Shown here: piece after piece, positions 51,322-63,898 of the stretch
How the letters are laid out: each line of letters begins with the position of its first letter
Position numbering within the stretch: position 1 is the stretch's first letter
NCBI GenBank assembly: GCA_964035545.1
Contig: CAXIUT010000078.1
Span: 1-64,000 of the forward strand
Source of the DNA: Bugula neritina
Lineage: Eukaryota > Bryozoa > Gymnolaemata > Cheilostomatida > Bugulidae
Reading direction: 5' to 3'
DNA length: 64,000 bases
Translations under genes and position numbers: made by a program
Notes under the pieces: model-generated
What the model was told of the DNA's origin: nothing
Database searches by the model: none
Seen by the model: the letters and a program-made list of their open reading frames with translations, nothing else

Positions 51322-53681
51322 TCAAATATCGAAATATTATTATTTTGCTTTTTAGAGCATCTTTTTGTTCTTCTTTAAATCTATATTGATAATCTTTTTC
51401 TCAGCTTAATACTTCTTCAAAAAAAGATCCTTCCCTTTTTTAACTTATTATTTCCCTATCTTCGGTAAGTTCATTTGCGATATCTTCTCTAAATAAATAG
51501 AATGGCGTCTGTCAGTTACTTTTGTGTACTCTACAAATAACTCATAGCTTTTAAAAGATAATTCACTCTTTACTGTATCTATTTTAATTTTTTTGAGTAA
51601 CTCTTCTGGTTTTTCTTTGGTAAAAGTAAAAGATTTGCAGTTTGTAACATGTTCTTTCTCAACTCTCAAAAAGTTCCAAATGCATCTTCTCAGTATTTAG
51701 AGTAATCCAGTTACAAAAGGTAAGAATGTAGACTTAGGAATAAGTTCTATTACTGAGGGACTAATGGTTAGAGTCCATGAACATCTTAAGATTAAGTTGA
51801 CAACCATTACTGCATAGTATATTAGAGGGCTTTTATAACAGAGAGTATTTCTGAGGAAAGGATACTTGGAATTTTTCTCAAGTAAACCCCAATCATTTTT
51901 CTAAGTTAACAAAAAATTACTAAGTCCCAATAGTAGGAATAAAAAGTACTTATAACACTGCTTAAAATAAAAGGTATGAATAGATATTTATGCAAAGAAT
52001 CAAATGAACTCATAAAACTGAGAGAAGAAGTTACCACTGAAGAAAAGTACTTGAAAAAGTTCCACATCTGAAGATGACCTATAAACTTTCCTGTTTCTGA
52101 CTGTCTAGCCTGAGTAAAGCATTGCACCATTCGTAGCAAAAGAGGAATAATTGCTGCCACATAGCCAATGATAATACCATCAATTGAACCAGCTTTTAGA
52201 CAATTTTAAGCATCTTCAACTGTGAAATCTGAAGTATAAAAACAAACAGTATAAGCGAAATCTTTGATTGGAGTGACAAAAGAGACAGCTTGATCAGTGG
52301 CAAAGCTGAGGACAAAGCTCATTTTGACACAGCAACTGAGGAATATCATCCTTAGCATATCATAGAAGTATTATCTACCCTTTGAATTAAAAAATTATCT
52401 ACTAGGGAAAAAGATATAGCTAAAATAAATACTCCAAACTACTAAAGGAGTATATTAAATAGGTAGAGATAGCTATTGGTCTTGATTGACATCGAGACCA
52501 ATCAGATAAATGAAAAGCATGAGACAAAAGAAGAGAGAAAAGAAGGAAGCTCTTTTCATGATCTGGAAAGGAGTAGAGTAGTGAGACCCATAGTCAAGGA
52601 TGGTTCTGAAGTTAATTTTGAATTTAAGAAAGCCATAAGTGTTCCAAGCCATTCCCCACATGTAAAGAATGAAAAGCCCTATTCCTCTGAACATTGGGAA
52701 AATATATATCATTGAGTCAATATGAGATTCATCTTCTTTGTCAAAGTTCATTATATTCAGAAAAAGTATCAACAACAGAGTTCCCAGTACGATGACTCCC
52801 AGACCAACGTAGAGTCCCAACAAAAAGAAGTTTTTATTAGAGACTTTTTTTTCTTCTGATGATCTGACAAACTTATTCAAGTTTGAGTGCGAATGTTCAT
52901 TGCAATATATTGGAGAGTAGAATAATTTTTAAGATTCTTCTTTAATTGTTTTCAGATAGTGCATTAGTTCATCAAGATTTTATTCACTTGCTTGATCAAA
53001 TATTTCAGACTGAGTGAGATTGGCTAGTAGAAGGTTTTATTATTCTTCAATTTTAATTATACTCTATTTAAGGATATTTTGATTTTATTTAATTATGTCT
53101 TGACTCTTTTTATTGACTGGTTATTTATTTTATGTTTTCTTTAAAAGAGGAATTGCGTATTTATTTTAAACTTATTGGAAAGTTTTTTTGAGTCTGAGAT
53201 TTAAAAGGATGAATTTCTCTAGACAAATCGTGTTGGCATATACCATTTTTATTAAAGTTTTAGTTTAATGTTTTTTCTGATAATTTTAATGTTGCAAGTC
53301 TTCCTCCATTTCATGTTAGATTGTTAGATTAACAATTTATCTCCAGATGTAAATGATTTCATTGACTTTCCAAATCAAAAATAAGTTTATTTTTTATGAT
53401 CCTTCTTGATTAATATCTTTCAGGTAATCTAGATTAGTTTGTATTTGTTGTTAGAGTTAAGGTTGAATATCTTTAACTTAGATGATGATTTGTTAATTTT
53501 TAAAGTACTAATAGTGACTATAGTCATATACTTTTTTGAGGAAGTAAAGAGTATATTAGACATCTTCATAATCAATATATGCTCCTCGCCATTCCGATAT
53601 TATTTCTCTTTAATAAGTTTACTTAATTTATTTGAGTTTGGTTTTCTATTTATCCAGATCAAGTTTACTTTGTTTATTCAT
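51322..53681 (-). CDS. SPX-EXS phosphate exporter (XPR1/PHO1/SYG1 family)
   Basis: About 780 residues. Start ATG 53681. N-terminal SPX-like region: EIISEWRGAYIDYEDVEYTL at about residue 27-46 and later a helical TFQEVENKYAIPLLKK block; SPX domains sense inositol pyrophosphates. Membrane helices begin at NFFLLGLYVGLGVIVLGTLL. The EXS domain has FPMFRGIGLFILYMWGMAWN, FFPSRE, RMVQCFTQAR, FYSYYWDL, then after a 20-nt intron (51901-51920) KNDWGLLEKNSKYPFLRN and CIWNFLRVEKEHVTNC. The intron exactly restores the conserved D-W-G-L-L motif. Exports phosphate across the plasma or vacuole membrane. Small introns may remain near 52900-53200. Confidence 0.85.
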
Positions 53682-53883
53682 AATTAATTGAAATAAAATA
53701 GTGAAAAAATCAAAAAATAGGTTATTTAAGGAAGAATTGATCTTGATAAAAGAAACAATTAAAGATATTTATTCTTTAAGATCAATATTTTATATTTTAT
53801 ATTTAAGGTAATATTTTATTAGATAGTAATTATGATCTAGTTGAAATTTAGGTATAAGTCTAGCTTTACTATAATTTAGATAG

Positions 53884-55709
53884 ATGAAGAAAAGTACACC
53901 AGTGGGATCTATTTTCCTGGAAAAGTATATTAACAAAAGGAAGCTAGGAAAGGGAGCCTTTGGAGATGTCTTTCTTGTGGAGAATCCTGAAAAATAGCTC
54001 ATGGCTCTCAAAATGATTGACAAACAAAAAATGTCAGGATAAAACTAAGATATGATGGAGTATCTCAAAGGTTAAGTCAAGTGTATGAAAGATATGAATC
54101 ACAAACATCTTGTCAAACTCTTCAATATGGAATAAGATGAAAATTATTACTACATGTTTCTGGAATATTGCGAAGGAGGAGATCTGGTAAATCTTCAAGC
54201 TACTTGTCCTAACAAGGTCTTTCAAATTGAAACAGCAACTAAATTATTGAGTCAAGTCATACTTGGACTTGAGGTTCTACACAAGTAAGGCTATCTCCAT
54301 AGAGACATTAAAAGTCAAAATATTTTGATAACTACCTAAAATGGAGAAAAGGTATTTTTTTATTGAAGTAGATATGCAAAGTAGCAGACTTTGGTTTTGC
54401 CAAGAGAGCTACTAATCTGACTGGAACTGTTCTCGGTACTTAAAACTATATGAGTCCCTAAATTTATAAATGTGGTCTTGAAGGCACAGAAGAAGAAGAT
54501 GGCATATATGGGTATTAAGCAGATATGTGGTCTTTTGGAGTACTATTCTTTTACATGCTCAACATGAGTTTCCCTTTCTGTAATTAGAAATTAATTTTAG
54601 AGTTAAATCCTTTTTGGTCTCTTGAAGAAAAATATAAGGAACTTTATAAACAAGCTGAAAACTTTAGTTACAGAAAAACAATTATGAAGACTCGTAAAAA
54701 AATAGAAGAAAACTGTACTGATTAAATCGAAGATTTATTCAAGAAAATGTTTAATGTCAAGGCAGAAAAGAGAATTAATTTTTCAGAGATTAGACAACAT
54801 CCTGTATTTTAAAAATATTTCCCTAAAGCAAGTGAAGTATCTAGGATCCTGTACCAAACAAAATTTAAGAGCAGTCGTTTTAAAAAAGTTTAAAATAAAT
54901 TGAAAGAAAAGCTTAGTAAATTTCAAAAAAAAGATAGTTTGGGTATGTCATATATCAGTGCTATTGATGAAGAGGTAGATTTTATCAAGGAAAAAGAAAT
55001 AGTGAGGTCTGAGTATGAAGAAATTCGCTTTCTATGGTATATGGTGGAAGATATCAGTCTTTATTAAAAAAGGATTGGATCGACCAAAAGCATTATGTTT
55101 GCTTTTAGTTTGATTCAATACTACATTTATCTGTTGAAAAAATGGATTTCCTAATTAGGACCTATTTCATATTGTAAAAAACATAAATATATATAAGATC
55201 TTTCATGGAAAAGCTATTTTAATAGTCCTGATTTTAAGATGTAAGAAAAAAGATATGCTAATGAATTAATTATATCGCAAATGAAACTGGAAGGCATAAG
55301 AAAAAAATGTGGATATAAACTTAAATAAATTGCTAAAATCAACAAATAATTTGAAGATTCCTTTTAATAAACTAAGTAAACTGATGAACTCAGTTAGAAA
55401 TTTTTCATTTCATATCGAAAATCAACCAATATTCTTTATTCTACTCTGAGAGAGGAGTATAAAGTAGAGAAAACGAAGGAATTTTACTATTACTTATGTG
55501 CTATATGCATTTGTCATGTTTTTGATGAGTTTTATGAAAACCAGAAGCTGAAAGGAAAAATTTTTAAGGAGTATATTATTGAACAAGAAAAGGAAGTAAT
55601 ATATGGTACATTTTCGTATGAAAAGTTTGTTTATTACTTGAAGAATAGTGAGAAGACCGTCTTGGTTAAGCAGGCCAACGAAATAATTCAAAAAGTTATG
55701 ACATAGTGA
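53884..55709 (+). CDS. ULK/ATG1-like protein kinase, telomere-proximal copy A
   Basis: 594 residues with introns at 54352-54371 (20 nt, just before the DFG segment) and 54580-54600 (21 nt). Kinase domain first: LGKGAFGDVFLVE, MALKMID, EYCEGGDLVNLQ, YLHRDIKSQNILI, KVADFGFAKR, GTVLGTENYMSPEIY, DMWSFGVLFFYMLN. All catalytic residues are present. The 300-residue C-terminal region is basic and helical and is shared with copy B at 56010. ULK-type kinases start autophagy or act in cilia and hedgehog-type pathways; which applies is unknown. The stop is 88 bp from the telomere array. Confidence 0.85.
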
Positions 55710-55797
55710 TACATTCGTTATTGAAATAAAATAAATATCATTATATTTATTCATATAATATAGAATAATTTACGTTTAAGTTAATTTTGATTCTTAT

Positions 55798-55879
55798 GGG
55801 GTTGGGGTTGGGGTTGGGGTTGGGGTTGGGGTTGGGGTTGGGGTTGGGGGTTGGGGTTGGGGTTGGGGTTGGGGTTGGG
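55798..55879. repeat. Internal G4T2 telomere array
   Basis: About thirteen GGGGTT units with one GGGGG variant, oriented as a right chromosome end. It separates two paralogous, same-strand kinase genes. No C4A2 start on its right side. Confidence 0.92.
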
Positions 55880-56009
55880 AATGATATTTAGAGATAGTGT
55901 CTAAGATGATCAAAAATTCAAAAAATTATTAAATATTGAGTTTAAAATAATAAGTTTAGCTAAGCTTAATATTCGCTAAACTATGATTATAATTATATCT
56001 TACATCAAC

Positions 56010-57774
56010 ATGTTTCTGGAGAAGTACAAAAACAAACGCAGGCTTGGTAAAGGTGCTTATGGAGATGTTTACCTCGTGGAAGATGAGAAAGGTGCTCAGT
56101 ACGCTCTAAAGCTCATTTCAGTCAAAATGATAGAAGCTGAGCCTCATCTTAGAGAGTATCTTTAAGGCTAAATTGATTGCATGAAAAGCATGGATTCACC
56201 CTATATCATCAAACTTTATGATGATATTGAAGACTAAACATACATCCACCTTGTCTTGGAGTACTGTGATGGAGGAGATTTAGTAAACTACCAGGCTAAG
56301 TTGAAAGATAAAGTTTTCACTCTTGATAGAGCCACAGAAGTTCTTGCTGAAGTGATCAAAGGATTAGAAACTCTTCACTAGAAAGGCTATCTTCATAGAG
56401 ATATTAAATCTCAGAATGTTCTCATTAAGAATTAAGGAGGAAAAGAGGTATTTATGTTGTTATTCAGGTTTATAAATTAGCAGATTTTGGATTTAGCAAA
56501 AAGAAAACTGACATCGGAGGGACAGTCCTTGGAACTGAACAATTCATGTCTCCAGAGATTTTTTCAGGTAATGAAACCACCTTTTATGGCTTTTAGGTTG
56601 ATATGTGGGCTTTCGGAGTTCTCTTCTATTTCATGCTAAACATGGAATTTCCCTTTAGTATTTATCTTTTAATGAAGAAATGAACCCACATTGGCCTCCA
56701 GAAAGAAAAGAAGTCTAACTTAAAAAGTTAGCTACTAAATTTAGTTATAAAGGAGCTGCCAAAGGAACAAAAAAGCAAAAATTGGAGAATTGTACAAACT
56801 AAATTGAAGATTTGTTTCAGAAAATGTTTGAATTAGATCCAGATGAAAGAATTACCTTTTCTGACATTAGAAAACATCCAGTCTTTTCAAAGCATTTCCC
56901 TATAGTACAAGAAGCTTCAAAAATTCTTTACAGCAAGAAATTTCAACCTAGTAAAATTGTAAAGAAGACTGATAAGAAACCATAAAAGAAAGCAATGGAG
57001 TAGGAAGACAATATTAGACAAACAATGAGCATTATCCGCAAGAAAGATAAAAGTTTTCCAGCTGAAAAATAAATTCTTTAACGAAAAAAAGACGAAATTG
57101 ATTTCCTTAGAGATAATTCTGAGTTCTTCATTGATTGTGGAGATATTCTTAAAACACCTGAAAAACTTATGATATCATACAATACTTTGAAATACTACAT
57201 TGTTCTCCTCAGGAAGTTTAAAGTTGAGCTTAATCCAGAAATTTTAGGAAAACTATATCCTAATCACAAGTGGCTTGAGTATTCAAAGACTAGATAATTC
57301 AAGGATTTGATGGCAGAAGTAGTTAACGATCTAAGTCAAAACTAATTGAAATTTTCTAACATCTATGATCAATGTTAAGGTTATCTTAATGAAATAGCCG
57401 AAATAAACTCTAAGTTTAAAGCAGCTTTTAATCATGATATCGAAGAAAAATAATTTGAACACGAATTCAAGGATAGCTATCGTAAGTCAACTATCTATAT
57501 ATTTGGAGTTCTAAGAGAAACTCTCAAAAGTAAAAATAAGAAAGGAAACAAGCTCAATTATATTCTATCACTAGTTGTGATATCTCATGCATTCAATAAC
57601 ATTTTCTCAGATCTAGAGAGTCTTAGTGTGATTTTCCAGGACTACTTAGGAGAGCGAAAGCAAAATGTTGAAAAAATTGATTACACTGACCTACGAAACT
57701 GGATGTCTAAAAGCAATGAAAAGGTTCTCAACAACATTGCCAAGTCAATCATCAAAATATACTTTGCAGCATGA
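56010..57774 (+). CDS. ULK/ATG1-like protein kinase, copy B
   Basis: 574 residues from ATG 56010 (MFLEKYKNKRRLGKG); an upstream in-frame ATG at 55983 would add nine hydrophobic residues. Introns of 20 nt at 56448-56467 and 56658-56677 lie at the same places as in copy A. Motifs: GKGAYGDVYLVEDE, YALKLI, EYCDGGDLVNYQ, YLHRDIKSQNVLI, KLADFGFSKK, GTVLGTEQFMSPEIF, DMWAFGVLFYFMLN. Long helical C-terminal region ending IAKSIIKIYFAA. The only protein kinase on this 2.4 kb piece. Active-site residues intact. Confidence 0.87.
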
Positions 57775-57901
57775 TACATCATCAAATCATTGATTAACCT
57801 TCTATAAATATTTATCTGATATGAAATTAAAGATAGAACAAGTTCATCCTATTAATGAATAAAATAATAAAAGAAGATATTCAGAATATTAATCATTATA
57901 G

Positions 57902-58147
57902 TCAGCTTCTTAATTTTAAATAGGGTTAGACTATCTAATGACTTCTAGTTGAACTACCAGAATCTTTATTTATCACAAAGAACCAAAGTATGATAAAGAT
58001 AACTCCTAGAAGAATGATGACCAAAGTAGTGATAAGAAAGACTGCTAAAGTACTATTTCTTTAACAAGTCAAGCAGCATCTCTTGTAGCAAGAAATTTAT
58101 TCTTCTTAGATCGGCGGACCAGCCACATATTCTTATTCAAAACACAT
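57902..58147 (-). CDS. Small single-pass membrane protein
   Basis: 81 residues, one exon. Acidic N-terminus with PP motif (EEYVAGPPIEEEE), a cysteine cluster CYKRCCLTC just before one strong transmembrane helix (LAVFLITTLVIILLGVIF), then a short Ser-rich tail. The juxtamembrane cysteines could be palmitoylated. Not recognised. Its start is 79 bp from the telomere array at 58226. Confidence 0.6.
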
Positions 58148-58225
58148 AATTATATTAATTAGTCCAATATCTTTTATTCTCTATTACAATTATTTAAATA
58201 TTTGATTCTAATTAAAGTTATAAGG

Positions 58226-58315
58226 GGTTGGGGTTGGGGTTGGGGTTGGGGTTGGGGTTGGGGTTGGGGTTGGGGTTGGGGTTGGGGTTGGGGTTGGGGT
58301 TGGGGTTGGGGTTGG
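58226..58315. repeat. Internal G4T2 telomere array
   Basis: Fifteen perfect GGGGTT units, oriented as a right chromosome end for the piece 55880-58315. The next base begins, inside a coding frame, the copy-2 duplicate. Confidence 0.93.
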
Positions 58316-58850
58316 GACTTTATCAAACGAACTTAACCTCCTAGAGAGTTAGTTGCCAAGTTCAATACTCACATCGACAAGTTAGAAGACCAGGTTAAAC
58401 AATTTAACTCTACATAAAGCAAATTACAAATCAGAATGGCAAAACATTCCGATCAAAACAGAACCTCTCAGTCATTTAGACTCAAAGCTCTTACTCAACC
58501 TAAGTATCAGGACTTATTACTGAACTGTTAACTGCCTAAAAATGAAAAAAACAAAGAAAATAAATGCAAACTGAATCGCAACATTTCAACCAAAAGTGGA
58601 AAAGAGTACAGGAACTCAGCCCTAACATCGAGCACAACCAGTTTGTTTGGTTTCAGATCGAAAGCTTAAAGTAAGGTAGCCCAAAGTAGACTAGCAAATG
58701 CTACTCAGTCTAAAATAAAAGATCAAAATGACCTCAAATCAACAATGATTCGAACCACAGTTAACCAAATTAACAACTCATCCATAGTGATCAATGTTTT
58801 ACCTAACTAAGCTATGGTTTAAAGTGTAGTATTTCCTAATAGAAGTTTAA
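58316..58850 (+). repeat. Dispersed duplicate, copy 2
   Basis: Near-identical to the reverse complement of 24828-25365. One end coincides with the telomere array; the other lies inside the gene. Confidence 0.85.
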
Positions 58851-58891
58851 CATAAAAGTTAATTTAAATTAATTTTTAAAATGTAAAATGA
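58316..58891 (+). CDS. Hypothetical protein, duplicated locus copy 2, 5'-truncated
   Basis: Open from the array edge to TGA 58889-58891. Matches the gene at 24552-25391 from about its 12th codon (ELVAKFNTHIDKLEDQVKQ...; TSLFGFRSKAESKVAQSRL) but lacks the start codon, which should lie where the GGGGTT array is. Frame intact where copy 1 is broken. After NRSL the two diverge: this copy ends TEKLIEINFENVK. Either a truncated, probably dead duplicate, or a real gene whose first codons were lost at an assembly join. Confidence 0.55.
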
Positions 58892-58926
58892 TAGTTGATG
58901 ATTATTTAATTAAAAAGAATGAAACA

Positions 58927-59584
58927 TCAGCAGCATTTATTTTATTTGTTTTTTTCCGGTTTATCTTTGTTTCCAAGTTTTTTAGGTTCTTGATGTTCAG
59001 CAGGTGTCTGCATTTGATTTGTTTATTTTTTAGATCTTTCTCTTAAGACTTTGCTTACTATGGTTTCAAATACCAATTGAATATTGGCAGAGTTGAAAGC
59101 TGAACATTCTATATAATCTAGCTTATTCTTTTTAGCAAAATTAAAGGCTTCATCTTCTGATACTTTTCTCTACTTAACCTTGTCATTTTTATTTCCTATC
59201 AAAATGACTGATGATTGTAAGTTGCCATGTCTTTCAAGTTCTTATAGCCAAAAGGAAACATTTTAGAGAGACTCTTTATTGGTAAGATCAAATACGACAA
59301 GAATTCCATGAGCTCCTCTACTTAAATTAATAAATACTTGTAGTAATTGGCGGTAATAGTGCGAAAGCGTTCTTGTCCAGCTGTATCCCAGATTTGAAGT
59401 TTACATTTATTACCTTCAACGAATATAGTTTTAGTTTTCTATGTCAAGAATATTGTACGAAGTCGACTCCAATGGTATTGTAGAAGGCTTCTGTAAATTT
59501 ATTTTAACAGAAACGAGATAAGATACAGGATTTACCTACCCCTGAGTCTCCTATTATGAGTAATTTCAAAAATTCATCTGACAT
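58927..59584 (-). CDS. Rab-family GTPase
   Basis: 205 residues after two 20-nt introns (59439-59458 and 59318-59337). G1 GDSGVGKSC, switch [19 protein letters not shown]3 [18 protein letters not shown]4 GNKNDK, G5 ECSAF, and a C-terminal KCC for double geranylgeranylation. The RabF-type switch residues (IGVDF, TITANYY) place it near the Rab1/Rab8/Rab10 secretory group. It directs vesicle traffic. The G4 motif is NKND where NKxD is usual, which fits. Both introns interrupt conserved motifs and are therefore secure. Confidence 0.92.
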
Positions 59585-59728
59585 TTTAATCTATCAGTCA
59601 AAAAAAATTATTATTTATCAACTTTACGATTATCAAATTGAATATAAAAAATAAACTTTTGATTAAATAATTTATCAATCTAAGAATTATTGATTATCCT
59701 AAAGATATAATTGTTCTATAAATTAGCA

Positions 59729-60378
59729 ATGACTTCTACCTTTCTTGAAAAATTTCAAGGAAAAATGAATGTAGTTTCTAGACAAGGTTTTTAAAGTCTT
59801 CTCAAAGAATCTCAGAGTTGTCAAATTCAACCTCATACAAAGTACTTTGATAAAACAAAACGAATCATACACTTTGATGGAAGACTATCAAAACAAAAAA
59901 TAGCAAGAGATACTTCATCATCTATTTCTGAGGAAACATTCCAGCTTCCTTCTTTAGGAGATCGTTATCTTTCATCTGAAAAGAAAAACTAAGCTCATAA
60001 ACATAAGAAGGTATCTGAATATATTGATAAGGAGACAAAATGGAGAATAGAAAAACCTTATAAAGAATCAGAATCCATGTTATCAGAGATTAAACAGTAA
60101 GTTAGAGAATAACAAGAATCTGAAAAAGAGAACAAAAGAACTATTTTTAAAGAAGAAGTTAAAAGCTTCAAGAAATAACCTTCTTTTTTTAAATCAACTA
60201 AATTAGGAGGTTTAGGAGCAAATATAGGAGGTTAAGAGTGGATCATTAAACGGAATAAACAAGAAAAAGCCAAGGTATTTTTTTTATTATGTAGAACTAC
60301 TCCAAAAAATTAAGAAAAAATCATTTAGAAAAAATGAGGGAGTAGAAAGTATTCGATTAAACAAACATAAACTATTGA
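59729..60378 (+). CDS. Hypothetical protein, possibly axonemal
   Basis: 209 residues with a 20-nt intron (60275-60294, GTATTT...GTAG) near the 3' end. Charged throughout; the C-terminal block GGLGANIGGEEWIIKRNKQE then KAKNYSKKLRKN ends a coiled-coil-like region. The W-I-I-K-R...YSKKLR arrangement resembles short motifs in cilium-associated proteins, but I cannot name the family. 144 bp upstream of its start is the divergent Rab gene. Confidence 0.5.
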
Positions 60379-60428
60379 AAACAGATAGAAATTTCAATGA
60401 TTGAGTTATCATAATTTTTAATATTAAA

Positions 60429-60902
60429 ATGGCTCTTGAAAGACTGATCCTCTCCATGAAAAGGGATCATATTGATAAGAAATGTTTTGATCATTTCGAC
60501 TACATTGAAACTTTGGAACAACTATCAGAATTATAATTACTAAATCATCCTCGCAAGCGAAAAGTTGTTCAGGAATTTGTATCGAAATGTTTGATTAAGC
60601 TTGAGTAGGAAGAGAAAAAAAATGAAAAGAAAGAGAAAGTCTTGAATTTTTTGGAAAGAGTTAAGATTTACGAATAAAGAAAAGAAGAAAAGCTTTAAGC
60701 TCTAAGATTTTTGGAATAGAAGTATGATAGCAAGTGTGGACAGCTCAAATTTTATCCGAAAATATAGAAGCAAAAAGCTACCCAAGTCAATCGCTTTTGG
60801 AAAGATATAGATGGTTATTAAAATGTTCCCGCAGAATAATCTATCCAAGCTCCCAACGAATCATTTTTGGAAGATCATTCTAACTATCCTTCTTTACATT
60901 GA
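60429..60902 (+). CDS. Hypothetical charged helical protein
   Basis: 157 residues, one exon (MALERLILSMKRDHIDKKCF). A helical, Lys/Glu-rich middle (EEEEKKNEKKEKVLNFLERV) and a less charged tail with VNRFWKDIDGYENVP. No domain recognised. Head-to-tail with the previous gene (50 bp). Confidence 0.55.
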
Positions 60903-61049
60903 TTATTGATTCCTTATTGTTCCTATATATTTTTTTAACAAATAGATTTGTTTATTTATTAAAAATGATTAACAATAGTCAAAGATGAATCTAAAAAAAT
61001 GACTGAAAATTGGTTAGTTTAAAATCATTGAATACTATAGATTTGAGAT

Positions 61050-61121
61050 GTTCAATTGGTGTAGTGGTTATCACGTCTGCCTAACACGCAGACGGTCCCA
61101 GGTTCGATCCCTGGATTGAAC
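61050..61121 (+). tRNA. tRNA-Val (anticodon AAC)
   Basis: 72 nt with a complete cloverleaf: acceptor GTTCAAT/ATTGAAC, D-arm with AGTGGTTATCAC, anticodon stem GTCTGC/GCAGAC around loop CTAACAC (anticodon AAC, codon GUU), and T-arm CCAGG-TTCGATC-CCTGG. The internal A and B boxes are intact and there is no intron. CCA is not encoded. It is not one of the Glu tRNAs needed for UAA/UAG. Confidence 0.95.
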
Positions 61122-61122
61122 A

Positions 61123-61128
61123 TTTTTT
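61123..61128 (+). terminator. RNA polymerase III terminator
   Basis: Run of six T starting two bases after the tRNA 3' end, the usual Pol III stop. Confidence 0.8.
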
Positions 61129-61270
61129 AACAATAATTCTTTTAAGAAATATATTTTTTCTACATTCCTTGTTAATGAAGAAATTTTTATGTATTATCAT
61201 TTATAGCAAGCTCCTACTTTTCTAATATGGCTATTATTGATAAAATGATTAAAGATATCGATTATAAAAA

Positions 61271-62626
<1,356 letters not shown>

Positions 62627-62741
62627 TTAATTGTCAACTTTAAAGGATTGTATTTCCTTGGAAAGGAGGTTCGATTCCTTCTTCTTCCCTTTTTTATAAA
62701 AATGAAAGAATATATAATATTTTTGAATCTTTTCTTAAAGA

Positions 62742-62984
62742 ATGCAATCAATAACAAATCAATAATTATCTTTAAAATAGATAACTATCTTCCATAAAAA
62801 TAGACCATTCATTAGAACCTTCTTTGACGATCTTTCTGGAAAGAGAAACTTCTTTTTAGATCGTTTTAATGTCTCAATAATTGATTCAAAATAACTTGAT
62901 AATAAATATTCACATAATAATAATCACGAAAAAAATGATTAAGAAGAAACAATTGAAGGGAAACTGGCAAGTATTTTCAATTGA
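62742..62984 (+). CDS. Possible small protein
   Basis: 80-residue frame (MQSITNQELSLKEITIF...) inside a 660-bp gap. Balanced N-terminal half (FIRTFFDDLSGKRNFFLDRF) and Asn/Glu-rich tail. With only TGA as stop, an 80-codon frame can arise by chance, so confidence is low. The rest of 62618-63281 is AT-rich with nothing recognisable. Confidence 0.35.
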
Positions 62985-63281
62985 TATTTTTTTATTATTA
63001 AAGAATATTATCTAATAAAATATATTATAATCGAACTAAACTATTTTTTAATAATAGTAGAATATAAGTATTTAAAGAAATAATTTGTAAAATGAATTAA
63101 AATATTGATAAATTAGAGTCTAAAAATGATTTTTTTATAAAATTTTAACTTAAAAAATTTTTCTTGAAAAATAGATTCTTTGAGTAAATAACAATCTTAA
63201 TGCTTTTAAAATAAAGTGTTTTGAAATAAATTATAATCTAAACATTGATTTTTTATTTTAATAAAAAATAAAATTAGCAAT

Positions 63282-63898
63282 ATGTTATCTAAAACACATA
63301 AGCATACAAAATCAACCAGTTGCAATTCAATCAAAAAATAAATAACTGAATCTCAAAGACTGTAGATGATCAAAAATCCATCAGATAGTTCTTTTATTCC
63401 ATTTTGTTCAGAAAGGAGATTGGGAAAGTTAATATCTGATCGACCTATCCCTAAGCCTTCAAAAGAATTAAATAATGAACAGCTTATTGAGAAAATTAAT
63501 TTTAGAAATTTTAGTAAGGTATATCAAGTTATCATGAATGTTTAAAAAAAAAGATACTCCTAACTTACAAGAGGTAAATCTAGAATTAGATAGTTTCTGG
63601 ACAAAAAGATCTTATCAATAATTAATGGAAAATTAAATCTATTTCGCTTCCCAAACCTAAACAACCTCAATTAGCAACCATGAAATCAGCATAATTATCT
63701 TTTGAATGCTTATAAAAGAAGAATAATCGATTCGATAAGATGAATACAGAATTATTTAAAAAGATTAACTCAGTATAATAGCCAAAAAATAACCCTTAGT
63801 TTCAAGAAATGTATCAGAACTTTGTTAAAGTTAGCTCACTAAATGAAAATATAAAGAGAGTATAAATGACAACTAAATCTAAATTCATACGTCCCTGA
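63282..63898 (+). CDS. Hypothetical protein
   Basis: Start ATG 63282 (MLSKTHKHTKSTSCNSIKK). First block basic (PFCSERRLGKLISDRPIPKP). The later part DTPNLQEVNLELDSFWTKRS, then FDKMNTELFKKINSV and NPEFQEMYQNFVKVSSLNEN, ends at TGA 63896-63898. Frames change near 63525 (possible intron beginning GTATATC, or an A9 run) and 63627. Not recognised. Nothing is seen from 63899 to the window end. Confidence 0.45.

Noticed and set aside
61050-61121. tRNA as a suppressor reading UAA or UAG
   Set aside because: The anticodon loop is CTAACAC, giving AAC, which reads the Val codon GUU.
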